DNA from: Alicyclobacillus sp. SO9
Lineage (GTDB): Bacteria; Bacillota; Bacilli; Alicyclobacillales; Alicyclobacillaceae
Assembly: GCF_016406125.1 (NCBI RefSeq)
Contig: NZ_CP066339.1
Coordinates: 4,340,001-4,404,000, forward strand
DNA: 64,000 bases
Direction of reading: 5' to 3'
The position numbers and the translations under genes are program-made. Positions 1-8,232 of this stretch are shown here, one piece after another. The notes under the pieces were generated by a model that was not told the origin of the DNA, did not search any database, and worked only from the letters and a program-made list of their open reading frames with translations. Positions within the stretch are counted from its first letter, which is position 1; every line of letters starts with the position of its first letter.

Positions 1-540
1 CGTCCGCTCCAGAATGGTATTGCTTTGTGCATTGGTTATGAACAGGTCTCCCGCGCTATCCACGGCTATGCCGTCAGGCCAGGAAAACCCCGCTTCACCC
101 AGGATATCCGTCCAGGTCGTGCTCCCACTCGCTCGCTCCAAAATGATGTTGTTGCCCGCGTTGGTCACAAACAGGTCTCCTGCGCTGTCCACGGCTATGC
201 CGTCAGGCGAAGAAAACGCCCCACCATTGCTAATATTCATCCAGGTCGTGCTCCCACTCGCTCGCTCCGAAATGGTGCCACTACCCGAGTTGGCCACAAA
301 CAGGTCTCCCGCACTGTCCATGGCTATCCCTTCAGGCGAAGAAAACGCCCCCCCGTTGGTGACATTCACCCAAGTCCCTGTAGTGGCCGCAAGCGCCCGG
401 GTATTTTGCATTGGCACCAGTGTCAACCATGAGAGAGGGGTCATGACAATGAAGGCAATCAGTGACTTTCTTAAACGGTTGCGCTCACCTCTGGCTTCCA
501 GCGGCATCTTCTTTTTTCTTGACCCATGTTTTTTCCCCAC
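1..540 (-). CDS. Secreted NHL-repeat beta-propeller protein, 3' end missing
   Basis: Read on the minus strand, this is an open frame that leaves the window at base 1. It starts with a basic stretch and a hydrophobic signal-like segment (LIAFIVMTPLSWL) ending near LAATTG. About three repeats of roughly 43 residues follow, each with the core PxGIAxDSAGDLFVxN, the usual NHL/SMP-30 propeller signature. GTG at 540 is chosen because AAGGGG lies just upstream; an in-frame ATG at 507 is the alternative. NHL propellers generally bind proteins or ligands, and here the protein is presumably exported. The repeats are very similar to each other at DNA level, which creates misleading open frames on the plus strand. 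Substrate and full length cannot be known from this fragment. Confidence 0.75.
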   Translation of the reverse strand, partial: MGKKHGSRKKKMPLEARGERNRLRKSLIAFIVMTPLSWLTLVPMQNTRALAATTGTWVNVTNGGAFSSPEGIAMDSAGDLFVANSGSGTISERASGSTTWMNISNGGAFSSPDGIAVDSAGDLFVTNAGNNIILERASGSTTWTDILGEAGFSWPDGIAVDSAGDLFITNAQSNTILERT

Positions 541-625
541 GAATACCTTTTCCCCTTTTCCCTACATGCGGCGATAGCCGGTCGAATGCGCACGCACAAT
601 ACAATCCAAGCAGCGCCCTTCTATG

Positions 626-717
626 CTGACTGCGCTAACTTTCTATGTCTGACTGCGCCAACTTCCTATGTCTGACTGCGCTAACTTTCTATGTCTGAGT
701 GCACTAATTCTCTATGT
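626..717. repeat. Four tandem 23-bp repeats
   Basis: Four head-to-tail copies of CTGACTGCGCTAACTTTCTATGT start at 626, 649, 672 and 695. The first and third are identical and the others carry a few changes. There is no open frame here. Short direct repeats of this kind are found at the ends of some insertion sequences such as the IS21 family, so this may be an orphan IS end, but no transposase is adjacent. Confidence 0.85.
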
Positions 718-1048
718 CTGCCTGTCCTAAAACGCATGCACTCATCCAGACTTCGCCCCATTTGATATACCTGCTAGACTGAACATTTCCGCCGTCAACC
801 TACATTGTTTACGAAGTCTACCGATTGACCCCGCAGAATCGATGTCATTATACAAAACCGCCTCTAAACAAATTCTCAACAAAAAATCGCCATGTCAGGC
901 CCGCAATGTTGTGATACAAGCGTTTACCCTGCCAAGACGACAATTGTCTTAGTGAAATTTTCTATTTGAAGACCAATAATGCTGTCATTATTTGCGGCCC
1001 CAGTTGATATCAGAGTTGCGAGTAAAAACAACCGTAAACTCCTAGGTG
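718..1048. other. Intergenic region, nothing recognised
   Basis: About 330 AT-rich bases lie between the tandem repeats and the end of the permease gene. No convincing gene, RNA or strong hairpin was seen. Confidence 0.5.
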
Positions 1049-2353
1049 TCAATCGTTTTTTATGCCTGACTTTGGTTCGGTTCCCAAAGAGTTGTGTCTA
1101 TGTGTCCGCCATACTATATACGTCACACAGGTAATACCAACGATTAAAGGGATGGATAATGCCGTTCCTACAAAAGGATACGCAACCAGGCAAAGTCCGA
1201 AAGCAATTCCAGCAGCTGCCTTGCCCACCCTCGATTTCAGTAGTTTAACACCAGCCGCCGTACCGAGAATATAGGTGGCGATTCCAAGCGAGTTCGGCAC
1301 ATAAACCAACTCACTCATACTCAGATTGAAGACATACGTGACGACGAGTCCAGCACCAGCCAACACCCCAACCAATAAGACCGCCCTTTGTGGTGTCGAC
1401 CTCTGCTCATTAACGTGATTTAACCACGCCGGCGCTAACATTTCATGCGACAATGAGTAAGCAAGTCGGCTAATGCTTGCCACAAACGCATTTGTAGTAC
1501 CCAGACAAATCACAAGGGCAATGACCGCCGTGACCGCGGCACTCTTCCCGCCCATAGTGGTTTGCCTAACCTGTGCCAAGGATGCCGTGTTCATCGCTTG
1601 AGCCATCGTTTGCTGACCCACCTCATAGGAATGTGTCCCAACTACGGCTAAGGCGATTCCGAAGTAAAGTGTGCCTACAATCATGACTGCACCCCATGTA
1701 GCTCGCGTTACATCCCGCTTTGGATAGTGAAACTCTGGCGCAAGACTGGCAATGGCCTCCCAACCGAAGAATGACCAGAAGATAAGCATGGCGGCACTGC
1801 CAACGGGCCGAAGATGAAAATTGGAAAACTGAGGAGACAAATCACTGGCGTGCATAGATGGAATCGCAAAGACAATCGTTGTCAATAAAACCACAACAAT
1901 TAATCCGCTTGTCGCTAATTGCAACTTGCCACTTGTCTTTAACCCAAGGTAGTTACTGATAATCGAACCAAGCAATAAGACTGCCGCAATCAGAAAGGCA
2001 TTACCTGTCGGAAGTCGAAAAACGAAAGTCACGTAGATACCACCTGTAAGCGGTACGATAAACTGTCCAGCGGACGCGGCAATGAAATAAAACCAACCTA
2101 CGATTGCACCTGAGTATCGGCCGAAAGCCTCTCCAACAAAAGTTGACACTCCCCCTGCACTGGGATACTCCCGAGCCAAAAACGCAAAGGTATAGGCAAG
2201 CGGAATACTGAGCAGTATCATTCCTCCCCAAGCAAACAACGCATTCGACCCGGCTAATCCTGCCGTCATCCCCGGCAAGATAAGAATTCCTGAGCCGATG
2301 ACCGCACCAACATACAGTGCCACGCCTTGCCAGACAGAAATTGACGTTTTCAA
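1049..2353 (-). CDS. APC-family amino acid permease (YjeH-like)
   Basis: The 434-residue protein has about twelve hydrophobic segments and begins with the APC hallmark GAVIGSGILILPG in TM1, followed by EYPSAGGVSTFVGEAFG. This start and the length resemble the YjeH branch of the APC superfamily, whose E. coli member exports methionine and branched-chain amino acids. Membrane transport of an amino acid is likely, but substrate and direction cannot be told from sequence. The start is TTG at 2353, ten bases after GGAGGTG. The gene stands alone, divergent from the SGNH hydrolase, with a 347-bp region between them. Confidence 0.85.
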   Translation of the reverse strand: MKTSISVWQGVALYVGAVIGSGILILPGMTAGLAGSNALFAWGGMILLSIPLAYTFAFLAREYPSAGGVSTFVGEAFGRYSGAIVGWFYFIAASAGQFIVPLTGGIYVTFVFRLPTGNAFLIAAVLLLGSIISNYLGLKTSGKLQLATSGLIVVVLLTTIVFAIPSMHASDLSPQFSNFHLRPVGSAAMLIFWSFFGWEAIASLAPEFHYPKRDVTRATWGAVMIVGTLYFGIALAVVGTHSYEVGQQTMAQAMNTASLAQVRQTTMGGKSAAVTAVIALVICLGTTNAFVASISRLAYSLSHEMLAPAWLNHVNEQRSTPQRAVLLVGVLAGAGLVVTYVFNLSMSELVYVPNSLGIATYILGTAAGVKLLKSRVGKAAAGIAFGLCLVAYPFVGTALSIPLIVGITCVTYIVWRTHRHNSLGTEPKSGIKND

Positions 2354-2700
2354 CGTGTACTGTCACCTCCAATCTTTTTGTATCACGCAGTCAAACCTGC
2401 CGACTTCTGTAATCTTGCTTTCATATTTGTAGATGTTCAGACCCATTAGGTCAAAGAATATGAATGAGTTGTACAACGATTCCCATTAACCCCAATGAGA
2501 CCAAATGTGCGCAAAACGCCATTGATGCGCACCTATAGGCCACTTGGTTGCCAAACGGTATACACTCCAAGCATCTGGCGAACATTAAACTACAACACTA
2601 CAACGCTGGACTTTGTTGCACACGTGTGACTTGAAAGCAGTTTTAGAGCTAGCTAGTCTTCTCATCAACCCGACACTAACATTTCTACTGAGGTGACAAA
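2354..2700. other. Divergent intergenic region
   Basis: This 347-bp region separates the permease from the SGNH hydrolase and must hold both promoters. It contains a TGCGC/GCGCA inverted repeat near 2513-2538. No T-box, S-box or other known riboswitch core was recognised. Confidence 0.5.
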
Positions 2701-3540
2701 TTGAAAAAATCCAAGGGGCTTCATGCAGTGGCCAAACAAGCGGTGGTATCAATGACAGTCATGGGAACGCTAATATACTGTTTCCTCATATTGGGACACA
2801 CTGCAGCAGCGCAAAGTGCACTCCCAGGGAAATCGCACCCAAACCAAACTCCGGCATTGACAGAGAATGCAGAGACTAGTAGTCCATCGCTGAAACCAGT
2901 CCACACCAAGACCGTCAATTGTCCACTTAACGTACTCGTTGTCGGCGCCTCCACGGCACACGGTTGGCATGATACAAAGGGGAACGGGTATCTAGCAAGG
3001 GCATTTGATACTTTGACATCGACAGAAGGCGTGGCATATCGAGTAGTAGACAAAGCCATTCCTGGAGCAAGAATTGCAGAGGTATCACCGAGGTATACAG
3101 GGTGGTTGAGGCAGTATCACCCGAATGTTGTGGTCATTTCATGGGGGCTCATTAATGATCTCAAAGCAAGAACGCCTTACACTTCCTTTCTATATGACTT
3201 ACAGAACGAAATCGATAAAGCGTTGCAAGCTAATGCAAAAGTGTTTGTCATAACACCGCCCATCTCAAGATACTCTTACACAGATTTTGCTGCTCAACAG
3301 GAGGAACTGACCCGTGCAGAGATTCACTTGGTGCAAAGACTGCAAAATCCAGACGTCGTGTCTATTGATTTGTTTGAACAGATGAAAAACACAATTGCTT
3401 CAAGCAACGTCCCCTATCAACAATACTGTGCATCAGACAGTGCACATCCCAATACACGCGGGCACATTCTTGCCGGAAGATTATTAACGGCCGATCTCGC
3501 TAACATATACGACACAAAACCTACGGATGACCACCGATGA
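2701..3540 (+). CDS. Secreted SGNH/GDSL-type hydrolase
   Basis: The 279-residue protein has an N-terminal signal or anchor (about residues 12-37) and then an SGNH fold. Block I is GAST around residues 82-85 with the likely nucleophile Ser84. The block III Asn lies in SWGLIND (147-153), and the catalytic Asp/His pair is in DSAHP (246-250). Family members are lipases, esterases or deacetylases of sugars and peptidoglycan; the substrate here is unknown. Its location should be outside the membrane. The TTG start is preceded by GAGGTGAC at good spacing. Its 3' end overlaps the convergent diguanylate cyclase gene by 20 bp. Confidence 0.85.
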   Translation: MKKSKGLHAVAKQAVVSMTVMGTLIYCFLILGHTAAAQSALPGKSHPNQTPALTENAETSSPSLKPVHTKTVNCPLNVLVVGASTAHGWHDTKGNGYLARAFDTLTSTEGVAYRVVDKAIPGARIAEVSPRYTGWLRQYHPNVVVISWGLINDLKARTPYTSFLYDLQNEIDKALQANAKVFVITPPISRYSYTDFAAQQEELTRAEIHLVQRLQNPDVVSIDLFEQMKNTIASSNVPYQQYCASDSAHPNTRGHILAGRLLTADLANIYDTKPTDDHR

Positions 3541-4807
3541 ACCGCGTGGAATACGCACACTGCGTGTGTTGCCCACTTTGAAAACGTTCAATGAGGCGTT
3601 TTCGTTTCATTTTGTAAAGGTCACGGTCTGCTCTATTGATGAGTTCATGTAGTGTTTCGCCGTTTCTATGGTAGGCAAGGCCATAGCTCACTCGCATTTC
3701 AATTTGATTCGTGCCAAAGTTCCATGCTTGATTGAGTTTCGTTAACAAGTCATTTACAATACGATGGAGTTCCCTTTCATCTTGCTCAAGTTCGAATAAG
3801 ATCAGAAACTCGTCGCCGCCCATTCGAGCAACGGTATCGGTCTCCCTCACAGTCTGTTCAATGACACGCCCTATCTTCTTCAAGACTTGATCTCCTACTT
3901 CATGCCCCAGCGTATCATTAATCTGTTTAAAGTCATCGCAATCTAGACTCATCACAACCAATTGATGTTCGTTGAATGTATCGCCAGTGTTAGCTTCTTG
4001 CCAATTACTCAATTTCTTTTCTGCAGACGCAATGAAATATCGTCGATTTGGAAGGCCTGTCAAGACATCGTGATAGGCCCATTCTTCTAACAGTTGCTGT
4101 CTATCGTATTGCATCGTTACGTCTCTTAGTGATACCTGTGTGCAATGTTTTCCCTGGAAGAGAACTGGATTTGGAGAGACTGTAACCCATAGGACTTCGT
4201 CTTCCACAATAATTTTAATATCGACTGCATCTACTTCCTCACCCATATAGCAACGTTTCGTGCGTTCCTGCATTAAGTCTACAAAATCTTCATGAATGAA
4301 ATCAAAAATATGAGAATCCAGTAAATCAGACGGTTGCTTGGCTTTTAATAGTTCAGCACAAGCCTGATTCATATAAATGATAGCACCATGATGATGGATA
4401 AACACCGGTTCTGCAGTGCGTTCAATCACACTGTGTATAGCCTTTTGTCCTGTTATATCATGCATCACCGCAATCAGGCCATGAGGTCGTTCCTCGTCAT
4501 AACGGACAGGTTTACAGTTGATAGATAATTGAATTGCACACCCGTCCTTAGTCATGTGTGTATCCTCAGTGCTTTCCACAGTTTCTAAGTTGACCAGTGC
4601 CTTGCGTAAGGTGCTCTTGTCGTCGGAGATAAATGGTAAAACATCCATTCCGTTCAGTTCTTGAAGAGTCCATCCGTACAATTGATGAAAAGCTTCATTG
4701 ACATGTAGGGCCTGTCCCTCGTGATTGAGCAGAATTACCGCATCCGGTGTCACAGCAGTTGCTTGATTGAATAAGGACTTATAGTCGAAAGTTAGGTCTC
4801 TCATCAT
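3521..4807 (-). CDS. PAS-PAS-GGDEF diguanylate cyclase
   Basis: The protein has 428 residues. Two PAS sensor domains (about 14-118 and 124-235) are followed by a GGDEF domain (about 245-405). The active-site GGDEF at 330-334 is intact, and RETD at 321-324 is placed five residues before it as in the RxxD inhibitory site, so product inhibition by c-di-GMP is expected. No transmembrane segment is seen, so it should act in the cytoplasm, making c-di-GMP in response to a small ligand or redox signal bound by PAS. The start codon lies close to a GGGGGG stretch; the second ATG three bases later has better spacing. No EAL or PilZ partner is in the window. Confidence 0.93.
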   Translation of the reverse strand: MMRDLTFDYKSLFNQATAVTPDAVILLNHEGQALHVNEAFHQLYGWTLQELNGMDVLPFISDDKSTLRKALVNLETVESTEDTHMTKDGCAIQLSINCKPVRYDEERPHGLIAVMHDITGQKAIHSVIERTAEPVFIHHHGAIIYMNQACAELLKAKQPSDLLDSHIFDFIHEDFVDLMQERTKRCYMGEEVDAVDIKIIVEDEVLWVTVSPNPVLFQGKHCTQVSLRDVTMQYDRQQLLEEWAYHDVLTGLPNRRYFIASAEKKLSNWQEANTGDTFNEHQLVVMSLDCDDFKQINDTLGHEVGDQVLKKIGRVIEQTVRETDTVARMGGDEFLILFELEQDERELHRIVNDLLTKLNQAWNFGTNQIEMRVSYGLAYHRNGETLHELINRADRDLYKMKRKRLIERFQSGQHTQCAYSTRFIGGHP

Positions 4808-4888
4808 ATCCCCCCTACAAACCAGGTTCCACCTTTCAGGATATAAAGATGCTGTTACTATTCTATCAAATGTCCCATCTGTCTGGCT

Positions 4889-6205
4889 TTAGCCGACAAA
4901 TATGCGTTCCTTGACCCGTTTGACTTTGGATGGTCCCTTTCTGCGTAACATCCCTACCAAAACAGTCAAAATCCCGACTCGTCCGATGAACATCGTTACA
5001 ATTAATACCCACTTCACGGGAGCATGAACGATACTTGTTATTCCCGTAGACAATCCTACGGTGCCAAAAGCGGATACTTCTTCAAAAATGATTCGGATAA
5101 TATTAATATGCGGCTCAAGAGCGGCATCAATGAGGGTGGCCGTGGTAATGACGCCGCTTGCCAGAAAGAAAATCAGCAACGCTTTTTGATTTACTTCCCA
5201 AGGGACAGACCGTCGTCCAACATGGATTTCTGCATCTCCCCTGGCATTGGTCCAGGCGGACTTCATAAGAATAAAGAATGTTGTTGTTTTAATTCCACCG
5301 CCTGTTGAGCCCGGAGATGCGCCAATAAACATAAAGATGGCAATAATGAACCAAGTGACTTCTTTCATCTTACTAATAGAAATAGAATCAAACCCGGCAG
5401 TCCTTGTCGTCACAGATGTGAACCAAGAATTAAGCAATTTCCCACCCCATGACAAATGGCTCATAGAGTGACTTCCTTCAAAGAACAGCATGAGAAACGT
5501 CCCCACAACGAGAAGAAAGCCGGTCATCGCGAGGACGATTTTTGTATGTAGTGAGAACTTGCGAGTATGCGGAAAATTATAGAGTTCCGTCAAAACGATG
5601 AAGCCGAGCCCGCCAAGAATGATAAGGATGCTTGTTAACAAAATCACAAATGGATCTCCTGAGAAACCTTCAAGGGAATTCCCCCATAAGTCAAAACCTG
5701 CATTATTAAAAGCTGAGATAGCATGAAAACAGCTAAAGCCGATGGCTCGCAGCCAGGAGTAGTGATAAATGAAATGGAACCATAACGCGAAAAGCACCGC
5801 GGCTGCCCCTTCAATGACAAAACTAAAATGCAAGATGCTCTTAATGAGGCGAACAGACCCTCTGACACCAAAGTTTCGGTCTTCTGCAATGAGTATGCGA
5901 TCGCGTAACGAGATCTTTCGCCCCAAAGCCAAATAGATAGACGTTGTGATGAGCGTCATACCTGCCCCGCCTATTTGCATCAAGACTGCAATAATGATTT
6001 TCCCGAAGACCGTCCATGTGGTGGCTGTCGTTACAGTACTGAGTCCTGTTACACACAATGCACTCATGGAGGTAAAGAACGAGTCCGTAAAGCTGACACC
6101 TGTATGTCGAGACCACGGAAGTAAAAGCAGCAAGGAACCGACCAGCGCAATGGTTAGATACCCGATTGCGATTCTCTGCGGCGGACTAAAACGAAATGTG
6201 TTCAA
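4889..6205 (-). CDS. ktrB: KtrB-type potassium uptake subunit
   Basis: This is a TrkH/KtrB-family K+ translocating subunit of about 438 residues with four P-loop repeats. The four filter segments are visible: CVTGLST, NNAGFD, RTAGFDS and GTVGLSTG. Each keeps the conserved Gly. The gating-loop sequence GASPGSTGGGIKT of the third repeat is also present. The protein forms the membrane pore that takes up K+ with a cytoplasmic KtrA/KtrC RCK subunit, which is not in the window. The TTG at 6205 is chosen because GGAGG lies nine bases upstream; an upstream in-frame TTG at 6223 has no such site. The transcript begins with a c-di-AMP riboswitch and terminator. Confidence 0.92.
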   Translation of the reverse strand: MNTFRFSPPQRIAIGYLTIALVGSLLLLLPWSRHTGVSFTDSFFTSMSALCVTGLSTVTTATTWTVFGKIIIAVLMQIGGAGMTLITTSIYLALGRKISLRDRILIAEDRNFGVRGSVRLIKSILHFSFVIEGAAAVLFALWFHFIYHYSWLRAIGFSCFHAISAFNNAGFDLWGNSLEGFSGDPFVILLTSILIILGGLGFIVLTELYNFPHTRKFSLHTKIVLAMTGFLLVVGTFLMLFFEGSHSMSHLSWGGKLLNSWFTSVTTRTAGFDSISISKMKEVTWFIIAIFMFIGASPGSTGGGIKTTTFFILMKSAWTNARGDAEIHVGRRSVPWEVNQKALLIFFLASGVITTATLIDAALEPHINIIRIIFEEVSAFGTVGLSTGITSIVHAPVKWVLIVTMFIGRVGILTVLVGMLRRKGPSKVKRVKERIFVG

Positions 6206-6254
6206 AGCCGTAAACCTCCACAATGAAATCCGTTACTACAACACATTTTCCTCA

Positions 6255-6284
6255 GAAAAAGACAAAACGACCCTTCAGGGGTCG
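6255..6284 (-). terminator. Riboswitch expression-platform terminator
   Basis: On the minus strand, CGACCC and GGGTCG form a 6-bp stem around a 5-base loop, followed by TTTTGTCTTTTT. It lies between the c-di-AMP aptamer and ktrB, so it is the likely transcription-off structure used when ligand is bound. Confidence 0.85.
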
Positions 6285-6292
6285 CTCTCAGA

Positions 6293-6430
6293 CCTCTCCC
6301 GCTGCAATGCTTACGAAGTTAGCTGACGGGTTCGGGTGGCAAGAGAGAACTTCACCCTACTAGTTCACAGACCAGATTCACCCCAAAAATATGGACCCTC
6401 CGTTCCCAAACGCTGCGTTCAGGATTCAGC
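6293..6430 (-). promoter_or_regulatory. ydaO/yuaA c-di-AMP riboswitch ahead of ktrB
   Basis: On the minus strand the leader contains GGGGTGAATC, then GTAGGGTGAAG, then CCCGAACCCGTCAGCTAAC followed by TTCGTAAGC. These match, from memory, the highly conserved core of the ydaO/yuaA (RF00379) aptamer, whose ligand is c-di-AMP. An intrinsic terminator follows at once and ktrB begins about 60 bases later. In Bacillus subtilis the same riboswitch controls ktrAB, where c-di-AMP represses K+ uptake. The 5' boundary is approximate. Confidence 0.9.
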
Positions 6431-6626
6431 ATATAGATTTTCAAATGCATGGCTACGATTCTACTCCACTCACATAAACTTTCAAGACTTAAATATAACT
6501 TCGGTTCTACGGCCGCTGAGGCTTCATATAAGAGGACACCTGAAAGTTTTACAGGCTGACCTTCGAGAACCTTGACTGTGCGGAGAAGGGACAACAGTGC
6601 GTAAAACACTGCGAGACAGAGGGAGT

Positions 6627-7094
6627 TCAAGTGATCTTTCGACTTAAAACGTGAATTAACTTGCTGATAAGCAGAACATTGACAATCCATGAATACAACA
6701 TGAGCAGTATGATGAAAGCGTGGGCTTCTCCCAAGACCTTTGGATATCCATATCCTGTAATCAGAATCAGTGCATTGCCGAGTGCGTCCGCGTTCGAATA
6801 TGAATGATGGTGAAATGAGCTGGGATACAAATAGGAAATATACATTAACGTAACAGCTTCCGAAAAGATGAGTGAGACCAAGGATGTAAATCCATAAATA
6901 AAGATGCCAAGTATTGTTTTTATGCGACGTTTATAGGTAAAATCAAAAAGCATTAGCCCTGACACAAAAAGGAAGAAAACAGATACTATAGAGTTGAATA
7001 TCAGATAGTGCGGCTTTGTAAAGAACAGCGTTCCTGCTTCACTACACAGAACCACCACGATGATGAGTACGTGAACGGTATTTCTCCAGTTCAA
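6627..7094 (-). CDS. Small membrane protein with K+-channel-like filter
   Basis: The 155-residue protein has three hydrophobic segments (about 5-24, 31-50 and 58-88), then a short pore-like stretch ending in ITGYGYP (112-118), then a final hydrophobic helix (125-150). The layout helix, pore loop with TGYG, helix recalls two-TM K+ channel pores (Ion_trans_2). However, the canonical TVGYGD filter is altered: the residue before GYG is Thr and the Asp after it is Tyr. The TTG start has GGAGG at seven-base spacing. It is on the same strand as ktrB, just upstream of the riboswitch, which supports a K+ link. Function is unproven and it could be a non-conducting relative. Confidence 0.6.
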   Translation of the reverse strand: MNWRNTVHVLIIVVVLCSEAGTLFFTKPHYLIFNSIVSVFFLFVSGLMLFDFTYKRRIKTILGIFIYGFTSLVSLIFSEAVTLMYISYLYPSSFHHHSYSNADALGNALILITGYGYPKVLGEAHAFIILLMLYSWIVNVLLISKLIHVLSRKIT

Positions 7095-7402
7095 TCAACG
7101 ACCTCCACGTATGTACAGTATACCGACGTCCCTGTCCTCTGCACGTTCAAGTAAATATCCCGTTTTGCGTTTATGGAAACGACTCAAAGATGATGTCACT
7201 TTATCTTTTCCTCTTCAATGTTTTTACATACGGTCCAAAGGCATCCACAGACGTGAATCGAGGCTACCACATGGTGCCGGCAGTTGACTTCGTTGCACCA
7301 GCACTGTGTTGTGCCCCATGGCAAAGCCATGGGGACCTTTGTCTGACTCAAGCAGCGATTAGGTACGAGGAAAATAACTGAGTGAAAATTCATACTGTTC
7401 AT
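7095..7402. other. Intergenic region with a perfect 9-bp hairpin
   Basis: This gap holds the upstream region of the small membrane protein and the region before the cold shock gene. CCCCATGGC and GCCATGGGG at 7314-7334 form a perfect hairpin with an AAA loop and no T-run. Short open frames on both strands here lack ribosome binding sites. Confidence 0.55.
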
Positions 7403-7430
7403 TTGACATTTCGGGTATTAATGTTAACAT
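7403..7430 (+). promoter_or_regulatory. Cold shock gene promoter
   Basis: TTGACA at 7403-7408 and TAACAT at 7425-7430 are separated by 16 bases, a good sigma-A-type match. Transcription would start near 7437. Confidence 0.65.
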
Positions 7431-7436
7431 AAAACT

Positions 7437-7577
7437 ATGTTCACAAGCCATCGTGGTATGTATAACATACTGAGCCGTTCTTTTCGCGCTTCATTATGTG
7501 GGGCAGAATTGAACGGCTTTATATTTATACAAAATGAACAAATATTGTTCTCAATTAACACAACAGGAGGAATTCTT
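7437..7577 (+). promoter_or_regulatory. Long 5' leader of the cold shock mRNA
   Basis: About 140 untranslated bases would precede the cold shock start codon. AGCCGTTC at 7473-7480 can pair with GAACGGCT at 7511-7518. Long, structured leaders are typical of cspA-family mRNAs, where refolding in the cold increases translation; here that is inferred. Confidence 0.5.
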
Positions 7578-7772
7578 TTGAATCAAGGTACAGTAAAGTG
7601 GTTTAACTCAGAAAAAGGCTTTGGATTCATTGCAGTTGAAGGCGGAGAAGATGTATTTGTACACTTCAGCGCAATACAAGGCGACGGCTACAAGTCCCTT
7701 GAAGAAGGTCAACGTGTAACGTTTGATATTGTTCAGGGACAAAAAGGCGCACAGGCAGCGAATGTAGCATAA
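7578..7772 (+). CDS. csp: Cold shock protein, CspA family
   Basis: The 64-residue protein is a single cold-shock (OB-fold) domain of normal length. The RNA-binding motifs RNP1 (KGFGFI) and RNP2 (VFVHF) are intact, as is the start GTVKWFN. It should bind single-stranded RNA and act as an RNA chaperone in the cytoplasm. The TTG at 7578 is chosen because AGGAGG precedes it by seven bases and the protein then has the exact family length; a longer frame from 7437 would include the leader. It is followed by the YdjO-like and desaturase genes, which are also cold-associated. Confidence 0.95.
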   Translation: MNQGTVKWFNSEKGFGFIAVEGGEDVFVHFSAIQGDGYKSLEEGQRVTFDIVQGQKGAQAANVA

Positions 7773-7912
7773 GTAAGCAAGTCATCATGAACAGACGGGA
7801 CCGTCCCTTTAGACATTATTTTGATATCTTTAGGGAGGTCCCTTTCATGTGCCTCGTCTCTTTTGAAGCCTTGAGTGCATCGACTTACAGCAGACACAGA
7901 GGAGGTATCTTA

Positions 7913-8095
7913 GTGAGTTACTTTAACAATAGGAGAAAGCCATCTTCTGAATACGTGTACGCTGACACCGTGATCTGGCAGTGTTCGAGGTGTAATTGTT
8001 GGTCCAGAAAAGAGTTTATTTACGTTGATGACCCAAGTTGCCCTATGTGTAAAAGTAAGATGAATCAAGAAGCAAAATTGATTCGTGTAGACTAA
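7913..8095 (+). CDS. YdjO-like cold-inducible zinc-ribbon protein
   Basis: The 60-residue protein has the pattern SYFNNRR, then WQCSRCNCW and later CPMCK, giving paired cysteines for a small zinc ribbon. This resembles Bacillus YdjO, described as cold-inducible. The GTG at 7913 is chosen for the AGGAGG seven bases upstream and because MSYFN is the typical family start. Molecular role is not known. Its place right after the cold shock gene supports a shared cold response, although the 140-bp gap between them may hold its own promoter. Confidence 0.8.
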   Translation: MSYFNNRRKPSSEYVYADTVIWQCSRCNCWSRKEFIYVDDPSCPMCKSKMNQEAKLIRVD

Positions 8096-8232
8096 CATAC
8101 ATTGGCTGATAAGATTTCACTGTTATGCTAAATCAATTTGGGTCTTTTGCTTGCATATCCTACTTCCCCTTCTGAATATCCCTAGGTCAAAATATTAGGA
8201 AGCACGGTTATTTTACAAAAAAAGAGAGGAAG

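Noticed and set aside
14-577. Long plus-strand open frames at the left edge
   Set aside because: They are antisense shadows of the repetitive NHL gene on the minus strand, which has a signal peptide and the conserved repeat core.
2640-2651. GTTTTAGAGCTA, identical to the start of a Streptococcus-type CRISPR repeat
   Set aside because: Single 12-base occurrence with no repeat array, spacers or cas genes; taken as chance.
6352-6690. Minus-strand open frame of 112 codons
   Set aside because: It lies across the c-di-AMP riboswitch and has no ribosome site; the RNA explains the sequence.
7190-7402. Short open frames on both strands
   Set aside because: No ribosome binding site and they span the hairpin and promoter region of the cold shock gene.
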